A stretch of 6,099 bases of DNA from Pseudolysobacter sp. (GCA_025351985.1 JANXUW010000258.1:1-6099), one strand, 5' to 3'. Positions 1 to 6,099 are shown, counted from the first letter of the stretch. Made by a program: numbers and translations. The notes: generated from the letters alone by a model not told the origin.

Positions 1-2664
1 CTGTATTACATGACGCGCGAGCTGACCAATGCGCGCGGCGAAGGCATGATTTTCGCCAACGTCGCCGAAGTGCATCGCGCGTATCAGAATCGCGTGGTCG
101 ATCTGCATGCGAAGGTCAAAGTGCGCATGCACGAAATCGAGATCGACGAGCAGAAAAATCGAACTGAAAAAACCTCGATCGTCGATACGACAATCGGTCG
201 CGCCTTGCTCGCAGAAATCCTGCCGGTCGGCCTGCCGTTCGCGCTCGCGAATATCGTGCTGACGAAGAAGGCGATCTCGGGTTTGATCAACCAGTGCTAC
301 CGTCGCCTCGGCTTGAAAGATACCGTGGTGTTCGCGGATCAGCTGATGTACACCGGCTTCCATTACGCAACGCGTGCGGGCGTGTCGATCGGCATTGACG
401 ATCTGACCATTCCTGACGAGAAGCAGCCGATCCTCGAAGAAGCCGAGAAGGAAGTGCTCGAAATTCAGGAGCAGTTTGCGTCGGGTCTCGTCACCGCTGG
501 CGAGCGCTACAACAAGGTCGTTGATATCTGGTCGCGCACCAACGAGCGCGTGGCGAAGGCAATGATGGACGCGATTGGCACCGAGAAGGTGAAGAATGCC
601 AAAGGCGAGATGGTCGATCAGAAGTCGATGAACTCGGTCTACATCATGGCCGATTCCGGCGCGCGTGGTTCTGCTGCGCAGATTCGTCAGCTCGCCGGTA
701 TGCGCGGCCTGATGGCCAAGCCGGATGGCTCGATCATCGAAACGCCGATCAAGGCCAACTTCCGCGAAGGCCTGGACGTATTGCAGTACTTCATCTCGAC
801 CCATGGCGCTCGCAAGGGCCTGGCCGATACCGCACTGAAAACCGCGAACTCGGGTTACCTGACGCGTCGTCTGGTCGATGTGGCACAGGACGTCGTGATC
901 ACGTCGGACGATTGCGGTACCACGCAGAGCCTGACGATGACGCCGATCGTCGAAGGCGGCGATGTGGTCGAGCCATTGCGCGATCGTGTGCTCGGTCGCA
1001 TCGTGGCCGAAGACGCGTATGCGCCGGGCAACGACGAAGATCCGATCGTCACGCGCAATACCTTGCTCGATGAAAAGTGGGTCGAAAAACTCGAAACCGC
1101 TGGCGTGCAGATCATCCAGGTGCGCTCACCGATTACGTGCGAAGCCACGTTTGGCATCTGCGCATTCTGCTATGGCCGTGATTTGGCGCGTGGACATCTC
1201 GTCAACCGCGGCGAAGCGGTGGGCGTGATTGCTGCGCAATCGATCGGCGAACCCGGCACGCAGTTGACCATGCGTACGTTCCACATTGGTGGTGCGGCGT
1301 CACGAGCAGCGGCTATCGATAATGTGCAGGTCAAGACCACCGGCAACATCAAGTTCAACAACCTGAAGACCGTGCAGCATGCAGCGGGGCATCTGGTTGC
1401 CGTGTCGCGTTCCGGCGAAATTTCGGTAATGGACGTGAATGGCCGCGAGCGCGAACGCTACAAGGTGCCTTACGGTGCCGTGCTGAATACCAAGGATGGC
1501 GCACCGCTGAAGGCGGGCCAGATCGTTGCCAACTGGGATCCACATACGCATCCGATCGTTTCGGAAGTGGCCGGTCGCATCCGCTTTAGCGACTTCATCG
1601 ACGGTATCACCGTGCAGGAACAGATCGATGATCTGACCGGCTTGCAGAGTGCGGTCGTGACCGATCCGAAGCGTCGTGGCGTCGCGGCGAAAGATCTGCG
1701 TCCGCTGGTGCGCATCGAAGACAAGAAAGGCAAGGATCTGCGTTTGCCGGGTACCGATATCCCGGCGCAGTACTTCCTGCCGGCTGGCGCGATTATTTCG
1801 TTGCAGGACGGCGCCGAAGTGGGTGTTGGCGACGTGGTCGCGCGTATTCCGCAGGAGAAATCGCAGACCCGCGATATTACCGGCGGTCTGCCACGCGTGG
1901 CCGATCTGTTCGAAGCGCGCAAGCCGAAAGAGCCGGCGATTCTCGCCGAGCGCTCAGGCATCATCAGCTTCGGCAAGGACACCAAGGGCAAGCAACGCTT
2001 GATCATCCGCGATGTGGATGGCGAGGAGCACGAGGAGCTGATTCCGAAATGGCGTCAGGTCATCGTGTTCGAGGGCGAGCACGTGGAGAAGGGCGAAACC
2101 GTTGTCGACGGCGAGCCGAATCCGCACGATATCCTGCGCCTGCTCGGTGTCGAGCCACTGGCCGCGTACCTGACCAAGGAAATCCAGGACGTCTATCGCC
2201 TGCAGGGCGTGAAGATCAACGACAAGCACATTGAAGCAATTGTTCGCCAGATGTTGCGCAAGGTCGAGATCACCGTGCCGGGCGATACCCGTTACCTGCG
2301 TGGCGAGCAAGCCGAGCGTATTCGTGTCAACGAGGAAAATGCGCGTGCAATTTCCCGCGACGAACGTGTTGCCGAGTTCGAGCCGGTGTTGCTCGGAATT
2401 ACCAAGGCATCGCTGGCAACGGAATCGTTTATTTCGGCCGCGTCTTTCCAGGAAACAACGCGTGTTCTCACCGAAGCTTCTGTGCGCGGAACACGAGATA
2501 CCTTGCGCGGCCTGAAAGAAAACGTTATAGTTGGGCGCTTGATTCCGGCAGGTACCGGACTCGCTTACCATTCGAAGCGTCGCCGTCGCGGTGAACTTAC
2601 GGATTCGGAGATGGAAACACTCCGCGGTAATGCAGCAGTCGTGGTTCCTGCGGTAGCGGAATAA
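1..2664 (+). CDS. rpoC: DNA-directed RNA polymerase subunit beta' (5'-truncated by window)
   Basis: This is the C-terminal 887 residues of beta', the clamp and active-site subunit of RNA polymerase. The frame is open from base 1, so the start and the catalytic NADFDGD loop lie upstream; by alignment from memory, the window opens near E. coli residue 510. Seen in order: the bridge-helix region (about 757-870, including [17 protein letters not shown]); four Zn-ligand cysteines (codons at 913, 1138, 1159, 1168, matching E. coli C814/C888/C895/C898); and the trigger-loop first helix ([19 protein letters not shown], about 1228-1284) with Met and His equivalent to M932 and H936. A long SI3-type insertion follows (about 1300-1870). 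The second trigger-loop half has [15 protein letters not shown] (about 1876-1920). The C-terminal region has [19 protein letters not shown] and [17 protein letters not shown]. The tail after the YHSKRRRR stretch is about 10 residues shorter than in E. coli. It ends in TAA. The str operon follows on the same strand. Confidence 0.99.
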   Translation: MYYMTRELTNARGEGMIFANVAEVHRAYQNRVVDLHAKVKVRMHEIEIDEQKNRTEKTSIVDTTIGRALLAEILPVGLPFALANIVLTKKAISGLINQCYRRLGLKDTVVFADQLMYTGFHYATRAGVSIGIDDLTIPDEKQPILEEAEKEVLEIQEQFASGLVTAGERYNKVVDIWSRTNERVAKAMMDAIGTEKVKNAKGEMVDQKSMNSVYIMADSGARGSAAQIRQLAGMRGLMAKPDGSIIETPIKANFREGLDVLQYFISTHGARKGLADTALKTANSGYLTRRLVDVAQDVVITSDDCGTTQSLTMTPIVEGGDVVEPLRDRVLGRIVAEDAYAPGNDEDPIVTRNTLLDEKWVEKLETAGVQIIQVRSPITCEATFGICAFCYGRDLARGHLVNRGEAVGVIAAQSIGEPGTQLTMRTFHIGGAASRAAAIDNVQVKTTGNIKFNNLKTVQHAAGHLVAVSRSGEISVMDVNGRERERYKVPYGAVLNTKDGAPLKAGQIVANWDPHTHPIVSEVAGRIRFSDFIDGITVQEQIDDLTGLQSAVVTDPKRRGVAAKDLRPLVRIEDKKGKDLRLPGTDIPAQYFLPAGAIISLQDGAEVGVGDVVARIPQEKSQTRDITGGLPRVADLFEARKPKEPAILAERSGIISFGKDTKGKQRLIIRDVDGEEHEELIPKWRQVIVFEGEHVEKGETVVDGEPNPHDILRLLGVEPLAAYLTKEIQDVYRLQGVKINDKHIEAIVRQMLRKVEITVPGDTRYLRGEQAERIRVNEENARAISRDERVAEFEPVLLGITKASLATESFISAASFQETTRVLTEASVRGTRDTLRGLKENVIVGRLIPAGTGLAYHSKRRRRGELTDSEMETLRGNAAVVVPAVAE

Positions 2665-2669
2665 AGTCA

Positions 2670-2691
2670 GACAAGCGCTAACGCGTTTGTC
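2670..2691 (+). other. Stem-loop immediately after the rpoC stop codon
   Basis: GACAAGCGC (2670-2678) and GCGTTTGTC (2683-2691) form a 9-pair stem with one G-U wobble around a TAAC loop. It begins five bases after the rpoC TAA. No T-run follows, so it is not a standard intrinsic terminator. It could protect or define the 3' end of rpoC mRNA. By my rough estimate, a stem like this has a modest chance of arising randomly in a spacer of this size. Confidence 0.5.
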
Positions 2692-2698
2692 ATACACC

Positions 2699-2732
2699 TC
2701 GAAAAGAGGCGCAGGATGCGCCTCGTGTTCGA
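2699..2732 (+). other. GC-rich stem-loop in rpoC-rpsL spacer (terminator-like, no T-tract)
   Basis: The core is a perfect 7-bp stem, GAGGCGC (2706-2712) with GCGCCTC (2718-2724), and an AGGAT loop. An outer 5-bp helix, TCGAA (2699-2703) with TTCGA (2728-2732), extends it across a small internal loop. The bases after it (2733-2742) are not T-rich, so intrinsic termination would be weak. It may instead be a processing, mRNA 3'-end or pausing element. The left arm can alternatively pair upstream: CCTC (2697-2700), loop GAAAA, GAGG (2706-2709). Confidence 0.55.
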
Positions 2733-2750
2733 TGAAAGGACTCTTGGCCT

Positions 2751-2781
2751 GAAATCGTTAACTTTTTGAGTTGACGATTTC
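2751..2781 (+). promoter_or_regulatory. 12-bp inverted repeat overlapping the rpsL -35 box (operator-like or RNA hairpin)
   Basis: GAAATCGTTAAC (2751-2762) is the reverse complement of GTTGACGATTTC (2770-2781) at 11 of 12 positions, around the 7-base spacer TTTTTGA. The one mismatch is T opposite G, which is still a pair in RNA. The right arm contains the whole -35 hexamer (2771-2776), and the left arm lies where an UP element would be. As DNA it could be a binding site that competes with RNA polymerase. In read-through RNA from rpoC it would be a 12-pair hairpin. The dyad is directly visible; its function is inferred. Confidence 0.6.
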
Positions 2782-2800
2782 TATTAGCGCCTGCTATACT
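2771..2800 (+). promoter_or_regulatory. Sigma70-type promoter of the str operon (rpsL)
   Basis: The -35 box is TTGACG (2771-2776, 5 of 6 consensus) and the -10 box is TATACT (2795-2800, 5 of 6), with an 18-base spacer. TG at 2792-2793 gives an extended -10. The T-rich stretch just upstream (2763-2767) may help as a UP element. Transcription should begin near 2806-2808, giving a leader of about 53 bases before the rpsL ATG. This lets the str operon be transcribed independently of rpoBC. Confidence 0.8.
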
Positions 2801-2810
2801 TTTTCGTCTC

Positions 2811-2847
2811 GGCAGACCGGATTATACCGGCCTGTCTTTTGTTTCTT
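2811..2847 (+). terminator. Terminator-like hairpin in the rpsL leader (possible attenuator)
   Basis: GGCAG (2811-2815) pairs with CTGTC (2832-2836, one G-U), and CCGG (2817-2820) pairs with CCGG (2827-2830). One A-C mismatch separates the two helices and the loop is ATTATA. The stem is followed at once by TTTT-G-TTTCTT (2837-2847), as in an intrinsic terminator, and then by the rpsL ribosome binding site. It starts about 4 bases after the predicted transcription start. It could attenuate str transcription, stop read-through from rpoC, or serve as a 5'-end stabilising hairpin. Putative rpsL leader attenuators have been predicted in Pseudomonas; homology to those is not claimed here. Confidence 0.55.
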
Positions 2848-2851
2848 AAGG
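2848..2851 (+). promoter_or_regulatory. rpsL ribosome binding site that fixes the ATG start
   Basis: AAGG lies 8 bases before the ATG at 2860. The frame stays open upstream to a TTG at 2839, but that codon lies inside the T-tract after the leader hairpin, has no ribosome binding site, and would add seven residues absent from S12 proteins. Confidence 0.8.
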
Positions 2852-2859
2852 TCCCGAGA

Positions 2860-3237
2860 ATGTCTACAGTAAATCAGTTGGTACGCAAGCCGCGTCGCCC
2901 GAAGACGTACAAGAGCGCGTCGCCCGCGCTGGAAAATTGCCCGCAGCGTCGTGGCGTTTGTACTCGCGTTTATACGACTACCCCGAAGAAACCCAACTCG
3001 GCCCTGCGTAAAGTTGCCAAGGTGCGCTTGACCAACGGGTTCGAGGTCATCAGCTACATCGGTGGCGAAGGTCACAATTTGCAAGAGCATTCCGTGGTTC
3101 TGATTCGCGGTGGTCGCGTCAAGGATCTTCCGGGTGTGCGTTACCACACGGTGCGCGGAAGTCTGGATGCATCTGGTGTGACCAAGCGTCGCCAGAGTCG
3201 CTCGAAGTACGGCGCCAAGCGCCCGAAATCGTCCTAA
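2860..3237 (+). CDS. rpsL: 30S ribosomal protein S12
   Basis: S12 sits at the decoding centre of the 30S subunit, where it contacts 16S rRNA and monitors codon-anticodon pairing. The protein is 125 residues (E. coli 124) and starts [12 protein letters not shown], the universal S12 N-terminus. The family signature [14 protein letters not shown] spans residues 39-52 and [17 protein letters not shown] spans residues 84-100. Lys43 (codon 2986), Lys44 and Lys88 (codon 3121) are unchanged, as is Pro91, so none of the classical streptomycin-resistance substitutions is present. Asp89 is the usual site of beta-methylthiolation. The ATG at 2860 is chosen because of AAGG at 2848 and family length. It is the first gene behind the promoter at 2771-2800, and rpsG follows after only 23 bases, suggesting co-transcription and probably coupled translation. 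Confidence 0.99.
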   Translation: MSTVNQLVRKPRRPKTYKSASPALENCPQRRGVCTRVYTTTPKKPNSALRKVAKVRLTNGFEVISYIGGEGHNLQEHSVVLIRGGRVKDLPGVRYHTVRGSLDASGVTKRRQSRSKYGAKRPKSS

Positions 3238-3260
3238 GCAATTAGTACAAGGTTCGGATC

Positions 3261-3728
3261 ATGTCGAGAAAAGGTTCCCATCCCGCGCGCGTAATGCTGC
3301 CGGATCCCAAGCACGGAAGTCAGCTGATTGCACGCTTCATCAATATGGTGATGCTGAGCGGCAAAAAGTCGATTGCCGAAGGTATCGTTTATGGCGCGCT
3401 TGCGCACATCGGCGAAAAGCACGCGACGCCGGTCGATCTGATCGAAAAAGCGTTGGGTAACGTTGCTCCGGCGGTCGAAGTAAAGTCACGTCGCGTTGGT
3501 GGTGCTACTTACCAGGTGCCGGTCGAAGTTCGTTCCAGTCGTCGTATGGCGTTGGCAATGCGCTGGGTGATCGATGCAGCGCGCAAGCGTGGTGAAAACT
3601 CAATGCCGCGCAAGCTGGCTGCCGAGTTGCTTGAAGCTGCAGAAAACCGCGGCGGTGCTGTCAAGAAGCGTGAAGAAACACATCGCATGGCTGAAGCCAA
3701 CAAGGCGTTCTCGCACTATCGCTGGTGA
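3261..3728 (+). CDS. rpsG: 30S ribosomal protein S7
   Basis: S7 is a primary binding protein of the 3' major domain of 16S rRNA. It starts assembly of the 30S head and lines the E site. The protein is 155 residues, the common bacterial length, and ends in the typical AFSHYRW. Visible landmarks are the basic N-terminus [13 protein letters not shown] (about 13-20), [13 protein letters not shown] (about 24-36), the conserved [19 protein letters not shown] (about 72-90), [11 protein letters not shown] (about 92-102) and [19 protein letters not shown] at 3249-3252 lies 8 bases before the ATG. In E. coli S7 represses the operon by binding a structured rpsL-rpsG spacer of roughly 100 bases; here that spacer is only 23 bases, so that site cannot exist in the same form. 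The next gene, fusA, is unusually far away (171 bases). Confidence 0.99.
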   Translation: MSRKGSHPARVMLPDPKHGSQLIARFINMVMLSGKKSIAEGIVYGALAHIGEKHATPVDLIEKALGNVAPAVEVKSRRVGGATYQVPVEVRSSRRMALAMRWVIDAARKRGENSMPRKLAAELLEAAENRGGAVKKREETHRMAEANKAFSHYRW

Positions 3729-3731
3729 GTT

Positions 3732-3754
3732 GATTTTAGAATCGATTTTAGAAT
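3732..3754 (+). repeat. Tandem 12-base direct repeat downstream of rpsG
   Basis: GATTTTAGAAT occurs at 3732-3742 and again at 3744-3754, a period of 12. A degraded third unit, TTAGAAAT, follows at 3754-3761. Each full unit holds TAGAAT, a 5-of-6 match to a -10 box, but neither has a usable -35 box at the right distance. The junction AATCGATT (3740-3747) is an 8-bp palindrome. Confidence 0.75.
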
Positions 3755-3860
3755 TAGAAATACAAGATTTGTAACATCCATTCTCTGGATATGGAGATAG
3801 CTTGATTCTGTAGTCTGGATTCGAGCGGATTGTGGTGATGCTTGTTTTAGTCGGGCTATC

Positions 3861-3866
3861 TACAAT
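3861..3866 (+). promoter_or_regulatory. Possible -10 box of a secondary fusA promoter
   Basis: TACAAT matches the -10 consensus at 5 of 6 positions in an AT-rich spacer, and would start transcription about 27 bases before fusA. No good -35 box lies 16-18 bases upstream; the nearest candidate, TTGTTT at 3842, is only 13 bases away. There is no TG extension. This is a weak candidate. Confidence 0.2.
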
Positions 3867-3888
3867 TCGATGTTGCGGTGATTAAGTA

Positions 3889-3893
3889 GAGAG
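3889..3893 (+). promoter_or_regulatory. Weak purine-rich ribosome binding site of fusA
   Basis: GAGAG ends 6 bases before the GTG start at 3900. It lacks the GG core seen before rpsL, rpsG and tuf. An in-frame TGA at 3879 leaves no earlier start, so GTG is fixed by the reading frame and by the conserved N-terminus. Confidence 0.55.
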
Positions 3894-3899
3894 AACCTT

Positions 3900-5990
3900 G
3901 TGGCACGTACTACCCCCATCGATCAGTATCGTAATTTCGGCATCATGGCTCATATTGATGCAGGTAAAACGACGACAACTGAGCGCATTCTTTTTTACAC
4001 GGGCCGATCCCACAAGATCGGTGAAGTGCATGAAGGTGCGGCGACGATGGACTGGATGGAGCAGGAGCAGGAGCGTGGCATTACGATAACGTCCGCTGCG
4101 ACAACCTGTTTCTGGCAGGGTATGGATGGTTCGTTTGCGCTGCATCGTTTCAATATCATCGATACGCCGGGGCACGTTGATTTCACCATCGAAGTAGAGC
4201 GTTCTTTGCGCGTACTCGATGGCGCAGTGTTCGTGCTCTGTGCGGTCGGCGGTGTGCAGCCGCAGTCGGAAACAGTCTGGCGGCAAGCTAACAAGTACGG
4301 TGTACCGCGTGTCGCCTTCGTCAACAAGATGGATCGCGCTGGCGCAGATTTCAACAAGGTTATTGCTCAGCTGCGGTCGCGTCTCGGTGCCAATCCGGTG
4401 CCGATGCAAATGCCGATTGGGGCGGAAGACAAGTTCGAGGGCGTGATCGATCTGCTCAAGATGAAGGCGATTCATTGGGACATGGAGTCCCAGGGCATGA
4501 AGTTCGATTACATTGAAATTCCTGCTGATTTGCTGGCAGCGGCCAAGGCGGCGCGCGAGCACCTAGTGGAATCAGCAGCGGAGAATTCCGATGCGCTGAT
4601 GGATAAATATCTGGGCGGTGAAGATCTGTCCGAAGAAGATGTGATTGAAGGCATTCGTATCGGTACGCTGAGCACCAAGATCATTCCGGTGTTTTGTGGT
4701 TCGGCCTTCAAGAACAAAGGTGTGCAAGCGATGCTGGATGGCGTGATTCGCTATCTGCCAGCGCCGTCCGACCGGCCGCCCGTCAAGGGTTTGGACGAAG
4801 ACGATAAAGAGGTGCTTCGGTCTGCTGGTGACGATCAACCGTTCTCAGCACTTGCATTCAAGATCGCTACCGATCCTTATGTCGGGTCGTTAACGTTCTT
4901 CCGGGTTTATTCGGGGGTGTTGAATTCCGGTGATACGGTGTTTAGCCCGATCAAGGGCAAGAAAGAACGCGTCGGTCGATTGTTGCAGATGCATGCAAAC
5001 AACCGCGACGAAATAAAAGAAGTGCGTGCGGGTGACATCGCGGCGGCAGTCGGTCTCAAAGACGTAACAACCGGCGATACGTTGTGTGCGCTGGATAAAG
5101 TGATAACGCTCGAAAAAATGATCTTCCCCGAGCCGGTCATCGCGATGGCGATTGAACCTCGGACCAAGGTAGACCAGGAAAAAATGGGTATCGCCTTGTC
5201 GCGTCTCGCGCAGGAAGACCCGTCGTTTCGAGTGCGTTCGGATGAGGAGTCGGGGCAGACCATTATCGCCGGCATGGGCGAGCTGCATCTGGAAATCATT
5301 GTTGATCGCATGAGGCGCGAGTTCAGCGTCGAGGCAAATGTAGGCAAGCCGCAGGTTGCGTATCGCGAGACGATTCGCAAGGCGGTCAAGCAGGAAGGCA
5401 AGTTTGTGCGTCAGTCCGGCGGTCGCGGCCAATACGGTCATGTGGTCATCGAGATGGAGCCGCGCGAACGTGGCGCAGGTTATTTGTTCGAAAATGCCGT
5501 AATTGGCGGTGTCATTCCAAAGGAATACATCCCGGCGGTAGATAAAGGTATTCAAGAGCAGCTGGGAAATGGCATACTTGCCGGCTTCCCGGTGGTTGAC
5601 GTCAAAATCCGTCTGATTGACGGTTCGTACCACGATGTCGACTCCAATGAAATGGCATTCAAGATTGCCGGTTCGATGGCATTCAAGGACGGTTTTGCGA
5701 AAGCGAGCCCGGTCCTGCTTGAACCGATAATGAAAGTCGAAGTCGTAACGCCTGAAGATTACATGGGCGATGTGATGGGTGATCTGAGTCGTCGTCGTGG
5801 TGTATTGCAAGGTCAGGAGGATTCTCCGTCCGGCAAGACCATTGATGCTCAGGTGCCACTGGGTGAAATGTTTGGTTACGCGACGTCCTTGCGCTCGATG
5901 AGTCAGGGCCGAGCGACCTTCACGATGGAATTTGATCATTACGCCGAAGCGCCGACCAATGTCGCCGAAGCGGTAATGAAAAAATCCTGA
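3900..5990 (+). CDS. fusA: Elongation factor G (translocation GTPase)
   Basis: EF-G is the cytoplasmic GTPase that moves tRNAs and mRNA through the ribosome and, with ribosome recycling factor, splits subunits. The protein is 696 residues (E. coli 704). The G domain shows G1 AHIDAGKT (17-24), switch I with RGITITSA (59-66), G3 DTPGH (88-92), G4 NKMD (142-145) and G5 GSAF (267-270). Domain II follows (about 285-400), then domain III with GMGELHLEI. Domain IV begins near YRETIRK and carries [10 protein letters not shown] and the tip loop [10 protein letters not shown], with His578 equivalent to E. coli H583. Domain V ends with [18 protein letters not shown]. It is a canonical fusA-type EF-G, not a paralogue such as fusA2. 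Start is GTG with a weak ribosome binding site. Codon use is more AT-rich than in rpoC, with at least five ATA codons (4086, 5013, 5103, 5574, 5727). tuf follows after 35 bases. Confidence 0.99.
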   Translation: MARTTPIDQYRNFGIMAHIDAGKTTTTERILFYTGRSHKIGEVHEGAATMDWMEQEQERGITITSAATTCFWQGMDGSFALHRFNIIDTPGHVDFTIEVERSLRVLDGAVFVLCAVGGVQPQSETVWRQANKYGVPRVAFVNKMDRAGADFNKVIAQLRSRLGANPVPMQMPIGAEDKFEGVIDLLKMKAIHWDMESQGMKFDYIEIPADLLAAAKAAREHLVESAAENSDALMDKYLGGEDLSEEDVIEGIRIGTLSTKIIPVFCGSAFKNKGVQAMLDGVIRYLPAPSDRPPVKGLDEDDKEVLRSAGDDQPFSALAFKIATDPYVGSLTFFRVYSGVLNSGDTVFSPIKGKKERVGRLLQMHANNRDEIKEVRAGDIAAAVGLKDVTTGDTLCALDKVITLEKMIFPEPVIAMAIEPRTKVDQEKMGIALSRLAQEDPSFRVRSDEESGQTIIAGMGELHLEIIVDRMRREFSVEANVGKPQVAYRETIRKAVKQEGKFVRQSGGRGQYGHVVIEMEPRERGAGYLFENAVIGGVIPKEYIPAVDKGIQEQLGNGILAGFPVVDVKIRLIDGSYHDVDSNEMAFKIAGSMAFKDGFAKASPVLLEPIMKVEVVTPEDYMGDVMGDLSRRRGVLQGQEDSPSGKTIDAQVPLGEMFGYATSLRSMSQGRATFTMEFDHYAEAPTNVAEAVMKKS

Positions 5991-6025
5991 GATTGATTAA
6001 TTCAAGAATTATTGAGGTTTGAGTC

Positions 6026-6099
6026 ATGGCTAAGGGAAAATTCGAGCGTAAGAAGCCGCACGTCAACGTAGGCACGATTGGCCACGTGGATCACGGCAA
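6026..6099 (+). CDS. tuf: Elongation factor Tu (N-terminal fragment, cut by window end)
   Basis: EF-Tu is the GTPase that delivers aminoacyl-tRNA to the ribosomal A site. Only 24 complete codons are visible. They begin MAKGKFERKKPHVNVGTIGH, the family N-terminus, and run into the G1 loop GHVDHGK, whose Lys codon is cut after its second base. GAGG at 6014-6017 lies 8 bases before the ATG, a much better ribosome binding site than that of fusA. The 35-base fusA-tuf gap contains only a weak AT-only inverted repeat. Gammaproteobacteria often carry two nearly identical tuf copies; this is the str-operon copy, the position called tufA in E. coli. Confidence 0.97.
   Translation, partial: MAKGKFERKKPHVNVGTIGHVDHG

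Larger units (their letters stand above)
3729..3899 (+). other. AT-rich rpsG-fusA spacer, candidate fusA leader
   Basis: This 171-base stretch has no credible gene. The three 60-base lines covering it hold 18, 27 and 25 G+C, about 39% overall, well below the flanking genes. It contains a tandem 12-base repeat at its start and a small hairpin, ATCCA (3776-3780), loop TTCTC, TGGAT (3786-3790). Two mutually exclusive long-range pairings are also possible: AGATAGC (3795-3801) with GCTATCT (3855-3861), and 3826-3835 with 3860-3869 (ten pairs, two G-U). By rough estimate, pairings of that strength are expected by chance in a spacer this long. It may hold a leader or a secondary promoter for fusA-tuf. 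Confidence 0.5.

Noticed and set aside
2839..2859. Upstream TTG extension of rpsL
   Set aside because: It would add seven residues encoded by the T-tract of the leader hairpin, with no ribosome binding site. The ATG at 2860 has AAGG and gives the conserved S12 N-terminus.
2794..3147. Minus-strand open frame (117 codons) across the rpsL promoter and gene
   Set aside because: It is antisense to S12 and covers the promoter and leader hairpin, with no family resemblance seen.
2860..3237. Streptomycin-resistance or dependence alleles in S12
   Set aside because: Lys43, Lys44, Lys88 and Pro91 are all the sensitive-type residues.
3795..3869. Long-range pairings in the fusA leader (3795-3801 with 3855-3861; 3826-3835 with 3860-3869) as a riboswitch
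   Set aside because: By rough estimate, about one pairing of each strength is expected by chance in 171 bases. No known riboswitch motif or terminator tail is present.
4890..5939. Long minus-strand open frame (349 codons) opposite fusA
   Set aside because: It mirrors the codon pattern of fusA, has no recognisable domain, and lies wholly inside an unambiguous EF-G gene. The same applies to the minus-strand frames at 1470-2006, 1954-2697 and 3882-4562.
5998..6011. Inverted repeat TAATTC-AA-GAATTA between fusA and tuf
   Set aside because: It is short, AT-rich with a two-base loop, and has no T-tract after it. It is too weak to call a terminator, and fusA-tuf is expected to be co-transcribed.
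1..6099. A novel accessory or defence system
   Set aside because: All coding space is taken by five conserved housekeeping genes in a known order. I see no insertion sequence, integrase, att-like repeat, CRISPR or tRNA.

Overview
The window is a stretch of core housekeeping genes, all on the + strand, in the order rpoC (3' part) - rpsL - rpsG - fusA - tuf (5' end). This is the junction between the RNA polymerase operon and the str (streptomycin) operon. The direct rpoC-rpsL linkage is the layout of Pseudomonas/Xanthomonas-type gammaproteobacteria, not of the enterics, where the two operons are far apart. From memory of family sequences, the beta', S12 and S7 proteins look most like those of Xanthomonadales (Lysobacterales), perhaps Rhodanobacteraceae. 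This is an inference from reading; no search was run. G+C is moderate: about 58-67% in the rpoC lines I counted and about 50-57% in the fusA lines.

Layout: 1-2664 encodes the C-terminal two thirds of RNA polymerase beta' (bridge helix, Zn site, trigger loop, SI3 insertion, C-terminal region). 2665-2859 is a 195-base spacer that is not empty. It holds a chain of four stem-loops and a good sigma70 promoter for the str operon (TTGACG, 18 bases, TATACT with an extended -10). The third dyad overlaps the -35 box. The fourth, just downstream of the predicted start, looks like an intrinsic terminator or attenuator with a T-rich tail. 2860-3237 is rpsL (S12) and 3261-3728 is rpsG (S7), only 23 bases apart. 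3729-3899 is a 171-base AT-rich spacer with a 12-base tandem repeat. 3900-5990 is fusA (EF-G, GTG start). 5991-6025 is a short gap, and 6026-6099 is the first 24 codons of tuf (EF-Tu).

Together the genes supply transcription (beta') and translation (30S decoding-site protein S12, 30S head protein S7, translocase EF-G, tRNA carrier EF-Tu), which are normally co-regulated with growth rate. Every protein looks intact, with normal catalytic motifs and no sign of streptomycin-resistance changes in S12. I see no mobile element, CRISPR array, RNA gene or novel gene system. The points of interest are all non-coding: the structured rpoC-rpsL spacer, and an arrangement of spacers around rpsG opposite to that of E. 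coli (short before it, long after it), which implies a different place for autoregulation.
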